From contig CM114274.1 in the NCBI GenBank assembly GCA_050084515.1, forward strand, positions 4,588,001 through 4,652,000: a stretch of 64,000 nt of DNA. Reading direction: 5' to 3'. This DNA is from Blasia pusilla. Its lineage: Eukaryota > Marchantiophyta > Marchantiopsida > Blasiales. Each line of letters opens with the position of its first letter. Position 1 is the stretch's first letter. The position numbers and the translations under genes are program-made. Positions 1-11,668 of the stretch are shown one piece after another. A model generated the notes under the pieces. The model did not search any database. It was given only the letters and a program-made list of their open reading frames with translations, and was not told where the DNA came from.

Positions 1-800
1 TTGAGTTTACTCTATATTATAATTCGCGGAGGGGTTTATTCTAGGACTCTGAAATGATGACTATTTAGACACTGGGCGTTCGCACTTACTAGTTGTTATT
101 CGCCGGTGAAAGGCATCCGAACTCCGAATTGTATGACACATTTCAAAAAGGAGAAGATGACTCATAAAGGCACGTGTTCTCAAGAGGTGTGAAACCTCTA
201 TTAATGCACTCTTCGATAATAATATATAGTGCATGGTGTCCACCTTTTTGAGAGTGGGCAAGAAGTTAATTATCAAATTCGTGTAATGAACAAAAGAATC
301 TATATTATTCTTCGAGGAACGTCTTTCGAATCGTAGACACCTTGAGCATTCACCACGTGTCTTTTTTACTCACGAATGTATGTTTTTTACGTGGCATCTA
401 TATCTATCATATGAAATAATTTTTTAATAATTTCTTTTAGACATCGGACGTTTAGGGTTACAAGGATCGTGCAATGCATGATCCCTCGCGGGTCCTAACT
501 AATAGATTAAATGGAGGGAAAAAATCACGAAAATTTTTAAGGGCCGTAATAAGAAAAATCAAAATCCATTTTGGGGATGTGATTAAGGATGGAAAATAAT
601 TCATATGGAATTTCAATTTGGCTTCAAAAATTTCCCATTTTTAATGGTTTTTAACTAATATAGTAGTATTACAATAATAAGTAGTAACCCCAAATGGATA
701 ATCAAACTCCTCCAATAATAAGTGACTTGCCAAATTACATTAATCCACTAAAACATAGTTTTAAAGATACTCCTGAAATATGAAGCTCACACATTCCTCT
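1..800. other. intergenic, no gene seen
   Basis: AT-rich sequence left of the gypsy integrase remnant. Open frames are short and show no recognisable domain. It may be the 3' flank or LTR of the minus-strand gypsy element, but I could not match it to another stretch of the window. Confidence 0.5.
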
Positions 801-803
801 TGA

Positions 804-1387
804 CTAAGTGTGTTTGAGTCGTAACCTTATCTTATGAGCAAATCCTCTCCCTCTCCCAAGCCTATGCAAACTCATCCAAAACTTAGAGATGAAATTGATG
901 TCTTGATTAGAAACTTGCTCGCTCGGTAAGTCGTAATGTTGAGAGATATTATCAAAGAAAATATGAGCAACCTTCAACACCATTACTGTATTTGGGGTCT
1001 TAATGATAAATCCCATCTTACTTAATTGGTCAATCACTACCATGATCAAATTGAACCTATTCAAAATCAAGTAATCCAAAAATGAATTCTATAGCAACAC
1101 TTTCCCAGGGTCAGCTTGGAATTGGCAAAGGTTGAAGAAGCCTTGACGTCTTGCCAAAATTTCCTAGATTCCTCTAGTAAAACCAAATATGATTGGACAT
1201 ATGTGATGGTATCCTTGTCTTGAGATAGCCAATAGACATACTTCTTGAGAATCTCCAAAGTCGTTATTTGATATGGATGACCAACACAAGGCACTTTGTG
1301 ATGAACCTTAAGAACCTTGGTTCTCAAACTCTCAAGAGCATATACATACATCTTTACTTCCATTTCAAAACACCCTCTTCGTTGCAA
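804..1387 (-). pseudogene. Ty3/gypsy integrase remnant
   Basis: Read on the minus strand from 1387 down to 804, two overlapping frames together look like a gypsy integrase. The first part (about 1387-1140) has the zinc-binding HHCC layout (HHKVPCVGHP followed by a YWL block), but the second half of the finger (normally CxxC) reads SYLVLLE, so both cysteines are gone. The second part (about 1079-850) has the core motifs VVIDQLSKMGF, VAHIFFDNISQHYDLP and VSNQDINFISKFWMSL. Family members normally have SDRD where this reads SNQD, so a catalytic Asp appears to be Asn. The frame break between the parts, the missing cysteines and the altered acidic residue make it inactive. It belongs with the reverse transcriptase and gag remnants upstream on the same strand (2.5-3.8 kb). 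Confidence 0.85.
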
Positions 1388-2330
1388 ATAGTTAAGTCAT
1401 GGTGCCCACACTAGCAGAATCAGGAAAGAAAATCATGATCGCGGATTCCACGAGGAGGGATCTTTGTGTGACCCACCAAAATCACAACCTAGACTTGCTA
1501 GGCGTGAGACTAGGAAGAGTGACGAGACCAATCACAAGACTAATACTAGTCGAGATGGATATACGTCTTGAGACTAGCTTTAGGTGAGAAAGGCATACCT
1601 ACTCACGAGGATAAGGGCAAGCCAAGCAAGGTGTGCGAAACCCTTGAGTCAAGGAAGAGTGGCAAGGAACAAGGCAGTAGTCAAGAGAGGTTAAACCCCA
1701 TCACTAGTCACAAAAAGAGAAGGATGGCAAGACAACCATGCGATGCCAAACAACGGGAGTCAAGACGGGTGCCAACTATGAGACACACAAATCATGGGTC
1801 TAAGCTCCAAGATATGTTTGGGAAGTCAAAAGCTGAAAAATCAACAAGAAGACTTCGTCAAGCTATCTTGGGGGATAACTAGTCAAACACGGGTCCGCAA
1901 GTCCACATTCAAGTTATGGGCCAAAATGAAAGGACCTAGGTGAATGATGGAAAAGTTTAAGTTCCCTTGAAGAACCTTGAATTACCTATAGGGTGGGGAT
2001 CCTAAGCCCTCTGCTTCCCTACCCGCTCACGTCCATGAACAAGAGATTAACTATGATATGTATTGCCCATGTTTGTTTTAAGTTTAAGCTAAAGAACCAT
2101 TCAAGACACATCTTGAGGAATTAACCAACATGCTCTAATTTAGGTGAGCAACTAAGGGAGATTTGAAGAGGCTTCTTAGAGAAATGGTATGCACCTTTGG
2201 AAACTCAGGCCCAATTGGCATTTGGCGGCTACCCAACTACATACGGGCAACGCAACCAGTTGAGTCTTTGAGACTCAACCTAAGACTTCTACTTGCAAAT
2301 CTAGGTTAGGAAAGAAACTCTCATAACTTA
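1384..2330. repeat. Diverged direct repeat, copy 1
   Basis: This non-coding stretch is a diverged direct copy of 3818-5430. Shared landmarks are the start (GCAAATAGYTAAGTC), the block around GTGTGACCCACCAAA, TTGAGACTAGCTTTAGG, GAAGGATGGCAAGA, TAACTAGTCAAA and the end (TTGAGTCTTTGAGACTCAA). It sits exactly between reverse-transcriptase-like and integrase-like sequence of the same gypsy element, where RNase H should be, so it is either an insertion or a replacement. It lacks the 4200-4920 segment found in copy 2. Its nature (LTR, leader or independent repeat) is unknown. Confidence 0.75.
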
Positions 2331-2439
2331 AATAGACAAGGGTTACCAACCAAAAACTTCAATGGGTCAAATACCTCTTAAGACTCCTCAGACCATCGGA
2401 TCATTGTCACCTTGGGCATCAAATCATACAACGATCAGA

Positions 2440-3120
2440 CAACTTGTGAAGAATCTTGGATAAACCTTTGATACAAGGTCATGAATCCTACAAAGGACCT
2501 TGGTACTTGCCAAAAATTTTCAAAACCTCAAACTTATTGTGAGTGGATCGCATCCCTTTGGGTATCAACGTGCATCCCAAGAGTTTTACTTCTTGGATCA
2601 TGATCCATGAAGTGACACTTTAAAGGATTGGAAAACATCTTGTTCTTCCTCAAACACATACCCTAAGACTTCTTTGAGGAGAACGTCATGTTCTCCCCAA
2701 ATCATTGAATATATAAGGATTTCATCAAATAACACCACTACACGCACAACTTGAAAGATGGATATCATGAGAGTCATGAATGTATCTTGATTAATCTGTA
2801 GGGTAGCACTAGGAACTCATACGATCAAAATCTTGTCCTCATCACAACTTTATGTTGATCCCCTTCTATGATTTGGTAATAACCATGCGCTAGGTTAATC
2901 ATGGAAAATTTCTTGGTGCCCGCTAGCAAATCAAACAAGCCATTTGCAAAAGGAAATGGATACTTATTCTTGATGGTCTTTTCATTCAAGACTCTTTAAT
3001 CCACAAACGATTGCATCGATCCATCTTTCTTATAGATGAAAGGGAAAAAAGTTTCAAACACCAACTTGCTTAGAGGAATACACCTACTTTCCTCTAATGT
3101 CTTAATATGCTCTTATAAGA
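2440..3120 (-). pseudogene. Ty3/gypsy reverse transcriptase remnant
   Basis: Minus-strand translation, crossing stops and frame shifts, follows the gypsy reverse transcriptase in order. Around 3110-3040 there is a KKDGSM block, then NEKTIKNKYPFPF, then a degenerate FSMINLAHGYYQI (normally FSKIDLRSGYHQI), then a short YEFLVLPF-like block near 2800, then VVLFDEILIYS near 2700. The catalytic YxDD box therefore reads FDE, and the upstream catalytic Asp (KIDL) is Asn. A connection-domain-like KFLASTK...LVSKVYPRFF follows near 2480-2400. The gene is dead. Downstream RNase H is not found and is displaced by the 1384-2330 repeat. Confidence 0.85.
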
Positions 3121-3252
3121 ATTTATTTTCTTCGAAAGTCATTATTCACAAGTTCTTTGTGATTACTATTATTTCAGGTTCAGGTTCATTCAAGTATTGG
3201 GGCACTATCACTTGAAGTGATCACGATCTCCATATACATAACCATTGGCACC

Positions 3253-3830
3253 CTACTCACTTGAGGTTTCCCCTTGCTTTGAACTTAGTGCATGCTTGTT
3301 GGATTTTGAACCTTTTAGGTTCGATTCCCCTTCCATCCTTGTTTCATCGATCTTCCTCGTGTTTACCCCACCAAATAGTATTTTGGCCTTTGTAATTAGA
3401 ACCATCTTGTCTTGTTTTTCTTTAGATTTGGGTCCACGGTTACCATTTGCTACCTTGAGCTTCTCAAACTTGGTTTCCAAAATCACATATATTTCACTCA
3501 ACTTCCTTTTCAAATGGAGGGAGATTGCCTCCATAGACTTGATCGATCTACATTAGACATATCATCTATTATCACCAATGTCTCCCTAAACTAATTAACG
3601 AAGCTCGAAATGGAACCTTTAAGTTGCATCTTCTACAACTTAATTTGTCCTTTAGTTGCTTGGCTCTTGGGCGCCAAACACAACCTCAATTTTTAGGTGA
3701 GCTCCCAACCCCTATTTGGCTCTATGGTGTTTTGGTCCTTGTAAAACTGTTCATACTCAATGAGTGTCTATGCCTCTAACTTTAAAGAGGCTTCAACTTC
3801 CCATCTAGCTCTAGCATCGCAAATAGCTAA
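3253..3830 (-). pseudogene. Ty3/gypsy gag remnant
   Basis: From about 3800 down to 3540 the minus strand reads like a retrotransposon gag domain: a W+ELT/KLRLCLAP block, KGSISSFVN and FRETLVIIDDMSNVD, matching the family pattern of a GS(V/I)xxYVxxFR motif followed by a DMSExD-like motif. Two or three stops interrupt it. From 3534 to 3253 an open frame of 93 codons is rich in Lys, Glu and Ser, as expected for the basic linker after gag, but I see no CCHC knuckle. It begins next to the repeat at 3818. Together with the RT and integrase remnants it defines one decayed minus-strand element. Confidence 0.65.
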
Positions 3831-5430
3831 GTCTATGACACTCAAGCTAATGGGGACCCAAGAAATGAGTCATGATTGCAGAGGATAGACCTTTGGTGTG
3901 ACCCACCAAAGTCAGAACTTACACTAGCTAGTCATGAGATTAGTAACAACGGCAGAATCGGCCATGGGACTAATGTTAGGTGAGAAGAGCACGCACTTTG
4001 AGACTAGCTTTAGGCCCAAAAAAAGGATATTGCTAGTTTCAGGTATAAGGACAAGGCAAGCAAGATATGAGATCCTTGAGCCAAGCTCCAAGTCAAAGGT
4101 GAGAAGCAAGGAATACGAGAGTAGTTAAGACGACATGAGACTAGTCACAAAACGCGAAGGATGGCAAGATAATCATGGGATTTCCAACATAGGGATTTGA
4201 GATGGGCTATTCAACACATGAAATGCAGGTCCAAGTTCCAACCTCCACTTGGGGAGTTGGAAGTTTCAAAATTTATATAAAGAATTGTCGCGCGCATACA
4301 CATCGCTATACAACATACATCCTTGTCATCGAACATACACGATCCCATGCTAACTCATGGAATACATACAATGAGACGAGAAGTTCCAAAATATCTCTTT
4401 GTAAATCAAGTAGATCTCACATCACATCTCACACCAATCTCTCCATGGTGTGCACTCTCTCTCATGTCAAACCAAATCCACTCTCCTAATAAGAGGCTTG
4501 GGTTATGCACACAAGGCAAGGAGGACCATAGCTCCGCCGACTCATGCCAAGAGGTTCAACAAAAAGGGAATGAGCTCTCAAGCTCTCTCTCTCTTGGAGG
4601 TATATCCCCTTCCCTCTCCCAAGCTCTCTCCTCGATAACCTATGCTTGCAGGTCACCTCCTTGGCTCTTGATCTACTGTAGCAGGTCAAGGTTCATTTCC
4701 CAAAGGGGAAAGTCAACTATACTCCAAATAGAAACTTACCCAAAAATAGTAAGTTTCTGTATATGGCTCCAAATGAGCTGAAACGAAGGGGAAACTTGCT
4801 CTCTCAAGTTACCCGTGGCTCCAGCAGATCATTCTCGACCTCATAAGGCTGTCCTCCACTATCTTTGAAGGCGCTCTACTAGATCTCTCCGATCTATCCT
4901 AGAAGATGTGACAGAATCCAACAAGCGATCTTGGGGATGGGGGAAGAGGAGGTAACTAGTCAAATATGAGTTTGCAGGCTACGAACTACGTTTGGGTTGG
5001 GGGCCAAAATCAAGGCCCCATAGTAGAAAATAGGGAAGGGTTCCTATGGAGAATCCTAGAATGAGAGATAGGAGGGAACACTCTCCCTCCCTACCAACTC
5101 AAATTCATAAATAAGGGATTAACCATTATGCATATGTAGCCATGTTTCAAGTGTGAGCCAAAAAATCCTTTAGAAGCATTTAGGGCGCACCTTGAGGCAA
5201 TATCCAATGCGCTCTTGTATAGGCAAGCGACTTGGTGAGATTGGTTGAGGCTTAGGGAAGAGGCTTCCTATGGAGATGGTACGCACTTGGGGCGAGTCCG
5301 ACCCAATTAGCACTTTGTGGCTTTTCAACTACCTTTGGAATGTGCAAGCAATTGAGTCTTTGAGACTCAATCCAATACTTCTTCTTGCAAATCTCAAGGT
5401 CAAGCTTGCTTTGGGGTGAAGCAAGGAGGA
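3818..5430. repeat. Diverged direct repeat, copy 2, with insertion
   Basis: This is the second copy of the repeat at 1384-2330 and shares the same start and end landmarks. It is longer because 4200-4920 is extra. The extra part has a TATA-like TTTATATAAAG at about 4271, followed by CA-rich sequence, and then the 395-bp module at 4523-4917. The copy lies immediately upstream (minus-strand sense) of the gag remnant, the expected place for an LTR or leader. Short frames here (for example 4323-4781) are not convincing genes. Confidence 0.7.
4523..4917. repeat. 395-bp dispersed module, copy A
   Basis: It starts at GGACCATAGCTCCGCCG and ends at GATGTGACAGA. It is the same sequence, by eye about 80 percent identical and in the same orientation, as 44641-45036 inside the copia element. 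It includes a CT-rich run (GAGCTCTCAAGCTCTCTCTC), AACGAAGGGGAAAC, and GCGCTCTACTAGATCTC near its end. I see no coding capacity and no clear target-site duplication. It could be part of an LTR, a SINE-like or MITE-like unit, or a captured fragment. Confidence 0.85.
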
Positions 5431-6150
5431 GAAGAGGTTGAAATCTATAATGTTTAGGAACATTGCATGTTTAAAATATGTACTTGATCTTATTCATCCA
5501 TGCATTGAAGCATTTGATATCCATCTCTCCCCTGTACATGAGTAACTTCTTCCTTAGGTCAAGCAATTAGTACCTTTGTGATGAGAAAAAGGTTGAGCTA
5601 AAAACCTTAATGATCTCCTCAACCCATGGTTGCAAAAATGAACAAGTCTCTCCCTAGGATGGACTAGTCTAGACATATCCACGAACATGGATTATATGAG
5701 GTGGGCTCCATACTTATAGCTCATGGTAGAAGGTAGGGCAAGGGTGCGCGGGGCAATAAGGGAGAGTGAGTGAAGGTGGGCACAAGAAGAAACAAGAAAT
5801 GCAAAGCACGAAGGCAAGTGGGGGGAGTTAAAAAAACGGGGGATGGGGGGCTCACATGGACAAGTCCTTCCAAAGACTGGACGTAAATCTACAGACATGG
5901 ACATGTTGGTGGGCACGGAATTTTTCCACATGCAACCTTGCCCCAACCACATGGTTCATTTAGGCTTGCAATTAGTCCTTTGACACCTCAAAGATAGTGT
6001 ACTAGACATCAGTGAAACTTGTATTCTATTGATAATGGTTGTAATCTATAGAATAAAAGACACATGAAAAAATCCATCTTGTCTTATATTCTATTCACTA
6101 CAATAAAGAAAATCATAAGAGTACTCTCAATATCTCACCTAGGAACGTAA
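5430..6150. other. intergenic, no gene seen
   Basis: I see no domain here. An 86-codon minus-strand frame at 5692-5952 has no recognisable motif and a composition expected by chance. Confidence 0.5.
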
Positions 6151-6420
6151 AACATGCAGCAAGTCCAAAATAGTGTTTGAACTTCTCCACCAAAACCGGG
6201 ATTGTCAACATATCTTTTGCATCCTCATTAGTTCCTACCTCCTAAAGGTTGATCACACCCTTAGTCCGTGATTTTTGAATGAAATGATATCGAACATCAA
6301 TGTGCTTTGTCCAAACATGATACACTTGGTTTTTAGCCAAATGTATAACATTCTAGCTTTCATAATGTAGGAGAGCTTCATCTTGTTCTTTTGTACATTA
6401 ATTATCTTTTTTTATTTTAA
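6150..6420 (-). pseudogene. Ty1/copia RNase H C-terminal fragment
   Basis: Read minus from about 6400 to 6170, the translation matches the end of copia RNase H: NVIHLAKNQVYHVWTKHID, then VRYHFIQKS, then a stop, then NEDAKDMLT and a KFKHYFGL block. Family members read IHLAKNPVxHxRTKHIDVRYHFI followed by ADMLTKPL. The normally conserved Arg before TKHID is Trp, and there is an in-frame stop. It is a short broken fragment with no identifiable LTR. Confidence 0.8.
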
Positions 6421-7169
6421 CTTAACATAAAATTAAGGAATGGTGACATGATCGTGATTGAGATCCCATACACGTATGATAGCCAAATTTGGTTTCAATG
6501 TAGGGTAACCTTAGTGGTTTTCCATCTTAAAATAAACTTGTATTGCACCTTGTTATTCACCTTAGGGGGATTTCTTCATCAATAGCTTGTGAGTTTTTTC
6601 ATATTGTTGATTCCATATTTCATTCGGTGGATTTGCATTCCATTACTTTCTCTCTTATTTCATCTTCCATTCACTTGTTTCCTTGATGAATGAATGAGAT
6701 GTGATGGGATGCTATTCATACCTTCATAAAAGAGTGCATATATCATAAATTTAAAAATGACTAATAATAAGGGATTTTCTTTAAAAAATTAAATATTATT
6801 TGGAATAATGTATGTGTATTGACACACTACTATTTAGAAGAATCTTTGCATAGGAAACGGATATATATGCATGCACTTCACGAATGTCATGAAGACATAT
6901 GCATGTATTAAGAGGGAATCACTTCACATTTAAATTTTATTTTTGAACACCCTTGATCTGACCAAGAAAATTTTCCATTGAAAACTACTCAAGTTAACTA
7001 TATGGATTTCTTCCCTCTTTGACATCCCTTATTTACATGTCCCCATTCAATTATTCCAATTCCAGAGTTTAAATGGTCAAAAGGATTCTTTTTTGGTAAT
7101 CCTTTCTAGTATGTTTGTGCCTGTATGATGCATTGGTGAAATGGGATCCTCTGAAGATCTTCGATGTTC

Positions 7170-7173
<4 letters not shown>

Positions 7174-7203
<30 letters not shown>
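7174..7203. repeat. (GA)n microsatellite
   Basis: An uninterrupted AG/GA dinucleotide run of about 30 bp. Confidence 0.95.
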
Positions 7204-7205
<2 letters not shown>

Positions 7206-8327
7206 TCTTGACAAAGAAAAAATTCATTCTATCTACCTAATTTTACCATACCATCCATCCTCTAAATTCCTTCTAAGTCTTTATCATTTTCCTACCTCTG
7301 CTCTTTGGAAGAATTGAAAGTATCCTTTACTAACCTTTGTCCCTTCCTCTTTTGTCTATGTCACTTCTCCATGAGAAACTAGGATAAGGAAGATGAGAAG
7401 ATAATTATGAGTTCTTTTACTATCTCCTCCATAATGAGTAGGGATTGATTCGAACTCATTAAATATCCACACATATTTTTCCTCTCTTTGGCTACAATGA
7501 GCAACCTACTCCAACTCCATATCCATGTCTTTCACTTAAAGCTAATGATTAAAAAATATTTCCCTCTAAAGCCTTCACTTTTCCAAAAGTTCCCTCCCTT
7601 TCTCTTCCCTATCACTCCCTCCCTTTTCAATAAAAAATTTAACACATTAAAAAATATTCATCATGAAACTCTTTTTCTCTCTTCCCTTGGTCACAAACTT
7701 CAATCTTATCTTTCCTCCAAAATCATTAAAATAATTAACACTCTACACGTGTAAGGTGGTAACCAAGATAAAAATAATTTTTTAATGAAAAATCTAACAA
7801 AAAGAACTGCAAAAATTATTCACGACCAAAAAGTTATTTGTTGTTCTTCATACTAACATAGACGTAAGAAACTGGATTTTAAAACTCGACAAACAAAACA
7901 TCTTATTTTTGGCCCCATTTTCTCACAACTGAATAGAAAAAAAATAGCAATTTGAAGTGTGGAGGTGGAAGTTGGTTTCATCCGTGAATGGATGACACGT
8001 GGTGCCATGGGCACCACAAAAATGAGTTCATATAATCTAACCCTAAAGCGCTCTCTCCCTTTTCTCGAGGCCATTGTTTGGCCTATACCGAATACGACAA
8101 AACAAAGGAAACAAACAAACGAAAGAGGCATTCGTTTACGTGTGTGAGGAACTTCTGCTGTTCAAGCGGGCCCCACATAGATTCCACGGGTCCCACAGGT
8201 CCCACATACGTACGTACTGATCTTCTGGATGGATGTATATATATATAGATGGTACAGAATACTACAGATGCTTATGTATGCATGTACGTAGTGTATGTAA
8301 GCAGTTCGCAAACGACAAAGGATCGTT

Positions 8328-8357
8328 CGTTATCTTTCCAAAAGAGGAAAGATAACG
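8328..8357. repeat. Small foldback
   Basis: Arms CGTTATCTTTCC and GGAAAGATAACG are perfect 12-mers separated by 6 nt. Partial pairing (GATCG against CGATC) continues outside the arms. Confidence 0.8.
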
Positions 8358-8862
8358 ATCGCGACTTTCTTCTTGTAACAAATAGCCGCGTGCTACATGA
8401 GGAAACTCGTAGGGGTCCGATTGTTATTAGTTTCGGCCTTTTCTAAAGTTTCTTTTAAAATTTTCGTTTAGTTGGACCACAAAGCTTTCTTAGAAGGGTT
8501 CCTCTATTTATCTTATATAAGTGCTTATAAACCTTTTACATTAGCTTCACTGTATAAAATAAAGGTTAAAGTAAAAGTTCACTTTATGGTAAGAAAATAC
8601 CCCAAAAGAGGATATAACCGTTGTGGGAAATTAATAAATATTTTGTATCTTTCTATTTCCCTTTAAAGGTTTGTTCAAAAAAATGCTATATATATGTGGC
8701 ATTGGGTAGGTTGGACAAGTATTAGTTGAACACATAGAAAATATAATGAATCAATAGAGTGAATTAAGACTTACCTAGAGTAGTGTCATGCACGTATTTA
8801 GCAAGAGACCATGCTCCTTTTGATACAAGCTAGAGCCAAAGAGGGAAAAAAAAAAAGGGGAG

Positions 8863-8881
8863 TGTATGTAGGGGCTGTAAA
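8863..8881 (+). repeat. LTR-start-like motif, copy 1
   Basis: TGTATGTAGGGGCTGTAAA directly follows a polypurine run (GAGGGAAAAAAAAAAAAGGGG at 8841-8860). The same 19-mer, with one or two changes, follows A-rich purine tracts at 40970-40988 (plus) and 60338-60320 (minus). A purine tract followed by TG is how a 3' LTR begins. Confidence 0.5.
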
Positions 8882-10394
8882 TATTTTCTCAGAGACTCAC
8901 TTCCATGTATCACAGTTATAGAGGTGTTTGAAGAAATCATCCTCTTTTAATGTAATTGATTTCAAAATTCAATATGAGTGAAAATGAGTTTAATTATTTT
9001 TGGAACTACTCACTATAATTCAAGGAGAAGTGGGATATTGAGGTTTTGATCAACTACAATTTAGAACATGTTTTAAAATCTTCACTACATAATTTAGAAA
9101 TGAAATTTTGGGGCTTTATTTTCCCAATTTCTCACAATACGACTCTTAGAGACATATGGAACCACTTCTCCCTAATTTTCTTTTTGGTAGCAAAAAAGGA
9201 AACTTTTTTGCCAAGCCAATCTCAAATTTAAATCATTAAAATTAAGAAAATCACCTAAGACGTTGACGTTGGATTTCTCCAAGATCTCCAACCCCATGTA
9301 GGGTTGGATTCAGCCTTGTGGGATGTTGTGTTGGGAGAGAAAGATCTTGTGCACCATGTGTGGTAAGATATAATGCTTCCATCAATTACAAATTGTCATT
9401 GAAGCCCCTACAGGTAATCATCATTTTTTTTTTCACCGTCTAGGCTATCCACATGTCCTCCACATGTGTTTATCAATTACTTTCTCCCTCACCCCTCCCA
9501 AAGGGCCGCACATTGGTTAGTCATATAATGGATGGGAACATCTGATAGGGTTGGACAAAGGTTTAATGTGATGGGGATGCCATATGTGGCCCAAGACCAC
9601 TAGTAATTTGGTGTTTGAGTAATGCTTGGAAAGATATTAATGAAAAGATCGGTGATTATGAAATCGGGATTAAAAACAAAACATTCCGCAACCATTTCAG
9701 ATATATGTTTCCAATCAATATTTTGAGCAGTTGTAGACGCCAAGATAATTCTAGGGACATACAATTTTTAAAGACCTTACCGATTGTTATTTCCATGAGA
9801 CATTTCCAGCAATGAATTTTCTTCAAAAAGCTTCATATGAAAATCTCCATGTTTTGATTTTTTGAGTATTGACGACAATGGAAATTTAACACGAAATTTT
9901 TTTCCATTGATTATTCTTGGGGACATAAATGTGACTTAAGTACTTTCCCTATTGGATGTGTACGAATGAATAATTTTTGCGAAGGAAATATGACCCTTAA
10001 ATATTTATTGTCTGATGTTTTCTACGGAAATTTGCCTTGAAGTTTTTTCCTGTTAGGTGTTTCTCATGGACTCCATAAATGAGAATTTTCCACGCGTAGT
10101 GCCTTTAAGCACGAGTTAGAATTGTGCAACTCTATATGTTGTGAGCTTATGCAAATAATAATGTGTTGTGAATTTCTATCCTTTTCTTCATTATTTCATA
10201 GATGGAATTAAGAATATTGTTTGAAGATTATTTAATTTTTGTGACCTAATAATAAAGGCTCAAGGAAAACTTGGACCATAAAAAATAATCATACGGCAAG
10301 GAAAATTTGATCATGAATTCAAATCTTCAACTTCCTTGTATAGATTTGTGATGATGATTCAAATTCTAGCGACCTAGATTATTCATGCTCCACT

Positions 10395-10654
10395 CCTTTA
10401 TGGCATGCATCTCTATATTTCATTTTATATTTTAGTACTTTGCATGCATATCCACTTATATCAATTGAATAGATGTGACAATGATTCTAATAAACCATCT
10501 TTTCGTAAGCGTTTTATGACCCTCATAACCAAAATACACTTGTAACAAGGTGGTCTAATAGAATCCTTGTCACATCTAGTCAATTGATATAAGTGGGATA
10601 TGCATGCAAAGTACTACAATATAAAATGAAATATAGAGATGCATGCTATAAAGG
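10395..10654. repeat. Long inverted repeat, arms about 105 bp
   Basis: The left arm 10395-10501 and right arm 10547-10654 are reverse complements with only scattered mismatches, for example GATATAAGTGGATATGCATG against the right-arm GATATAAGTGGGATATGCATG. The spacer is about 45 bp. A second shorter inverted match links the spacer (10514-10533, ATGACCCTCATAACC) to sequence just outside the right arm (10662-10681). A copia fragment begins immediately to the right. It may be a foldback element or an inverted duplication made when the copia fragment inserted. Confidence 0.9.
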
Positions 10655-10659
10655 TCGCT

Positions 10660-11460
10660 CATTTAGTTATGAGGGTCGCGACAGACAGTGTGCTCTTTAT
10701 AAGCTTTTTAATTTCCACATAACAAAATCCAAGCCAGTTTCAAAGTTACCAAACCAAAGTGTGAAGCTTAAATTACATGAAGGTGGTGCTATAAATAATC
10801 CCAACATACATCTTGCTATGATTGGGAGCCTCATCTATTTTACTAATATGAGGCCATATCTCAATTATGTAGTTTGTATGGAAAGTTAATTCATAAAATT
10901 ACCATATGAATCTCATCTAGATGAAAGAACAATTCTATAATAAATGAAGTTAAAAAAATAAATTTTCTTTTAATCACTCATTGTGCAAGCCTTAGGAGTT
11001 ACACAATATGTTGATGTAGGTTGGGCAGAGATTGCCCTTGATAGATGATCAACTTCTAGCTATTTATCACAATTTGGCATTATTGTTATAAGTTGGGCTT
11101 CGAAGAAATAGCCAATTGTTGCCATGTTATGAAAAAAAAATCAATGAAGATGAGCAACCATGGTGGCATGTAGTTTGTGGTTGTTCCGCCGAGTAGTCTT
11201 CTTGTAAATATATGTAGAAAATATTAGTTTTCTTTAGCAAAAAATTAAGTGAATCTATTGTTTCATGCACATAAAGAAAACACATTGAGATGAATTATCA
11301 TTTCATTAGAGAGAAATTCTTATCAAATGAAGCAAAGCGTATATATACAAACAAAAGAAATTGGCTAACATCTTTTATAGAGGTATTATCTAGACAATAA
11401 TTCATTTTTTCTTTATATTCTATTTAATTGTAAAAGATGTTGAGTTGAGCTTGAGGGAGA
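10660..11460 (+). pseudogene. Ty1/copia RT-RNase H fragment
   Basis: The plus-strand translation shows LPNQSVKLKLHEGGA, MIGSLIYFTNMRPYLNYVV, then (after stops) YVDVGWAEIALDR, STSSYLSQFG, ISWASKK and a degraded HIKKTH...SFH...LANIF tail. This is the order seen in the end of copia reverse transcriptase and RNase H (GSLIYLTxTRPDLxYxV, ADWAGD, RRSTSGY, ISWxSKKQ, KHIxxxYHF, ADIFTK). Many stops and frame shifts are present. At 11448-11457 GAGCTTGAGGGAGAC looks like the polypurine tract, so a 3' LTR may start near TGATGTATGTCC at 11465. The other LTR is absent. Confidence 0.85.
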
Positions 11461-11462
11461 CT

Positions 11463-11621
11463 AATGATGTATGTCCAAGTTCAAAATGACTCATGTAGTT
11501 TAGTAGAATGATGTTTGAAATGACAAGTTAAAAAGTGAAATGTATAGATCCAAGCAATATGTCTCCCTAGGATAAGATGATATGCCTTTATGTGGATTCT
11601 AGGGCTAGTACTTCTTATCCC

Positions 11622-11668
<47 letters not shown>

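Larger units (their letters stand above)
6430..10394. other. AT-rich intergenic sequence, no gene seen
   Basis: About 4 kb of AT-rich sequence with no recognisable coding region. Short frames (for example 7488-7754 plus, 7853-8131 minus) have no family resemblance. Distinct items here are a GA microsatellite (7174-7203), a small foldback at 8328-8357 and an LTR-start-like motif at 8863-8881. Confidence 0.55.

Noticed and set aside
2260-2290. TTGAGTCTTTGAGACTCAA palindrome as a regulatory site
   Set aside because: It is part of both copies of the long repeat and most likely just repeat sequence.
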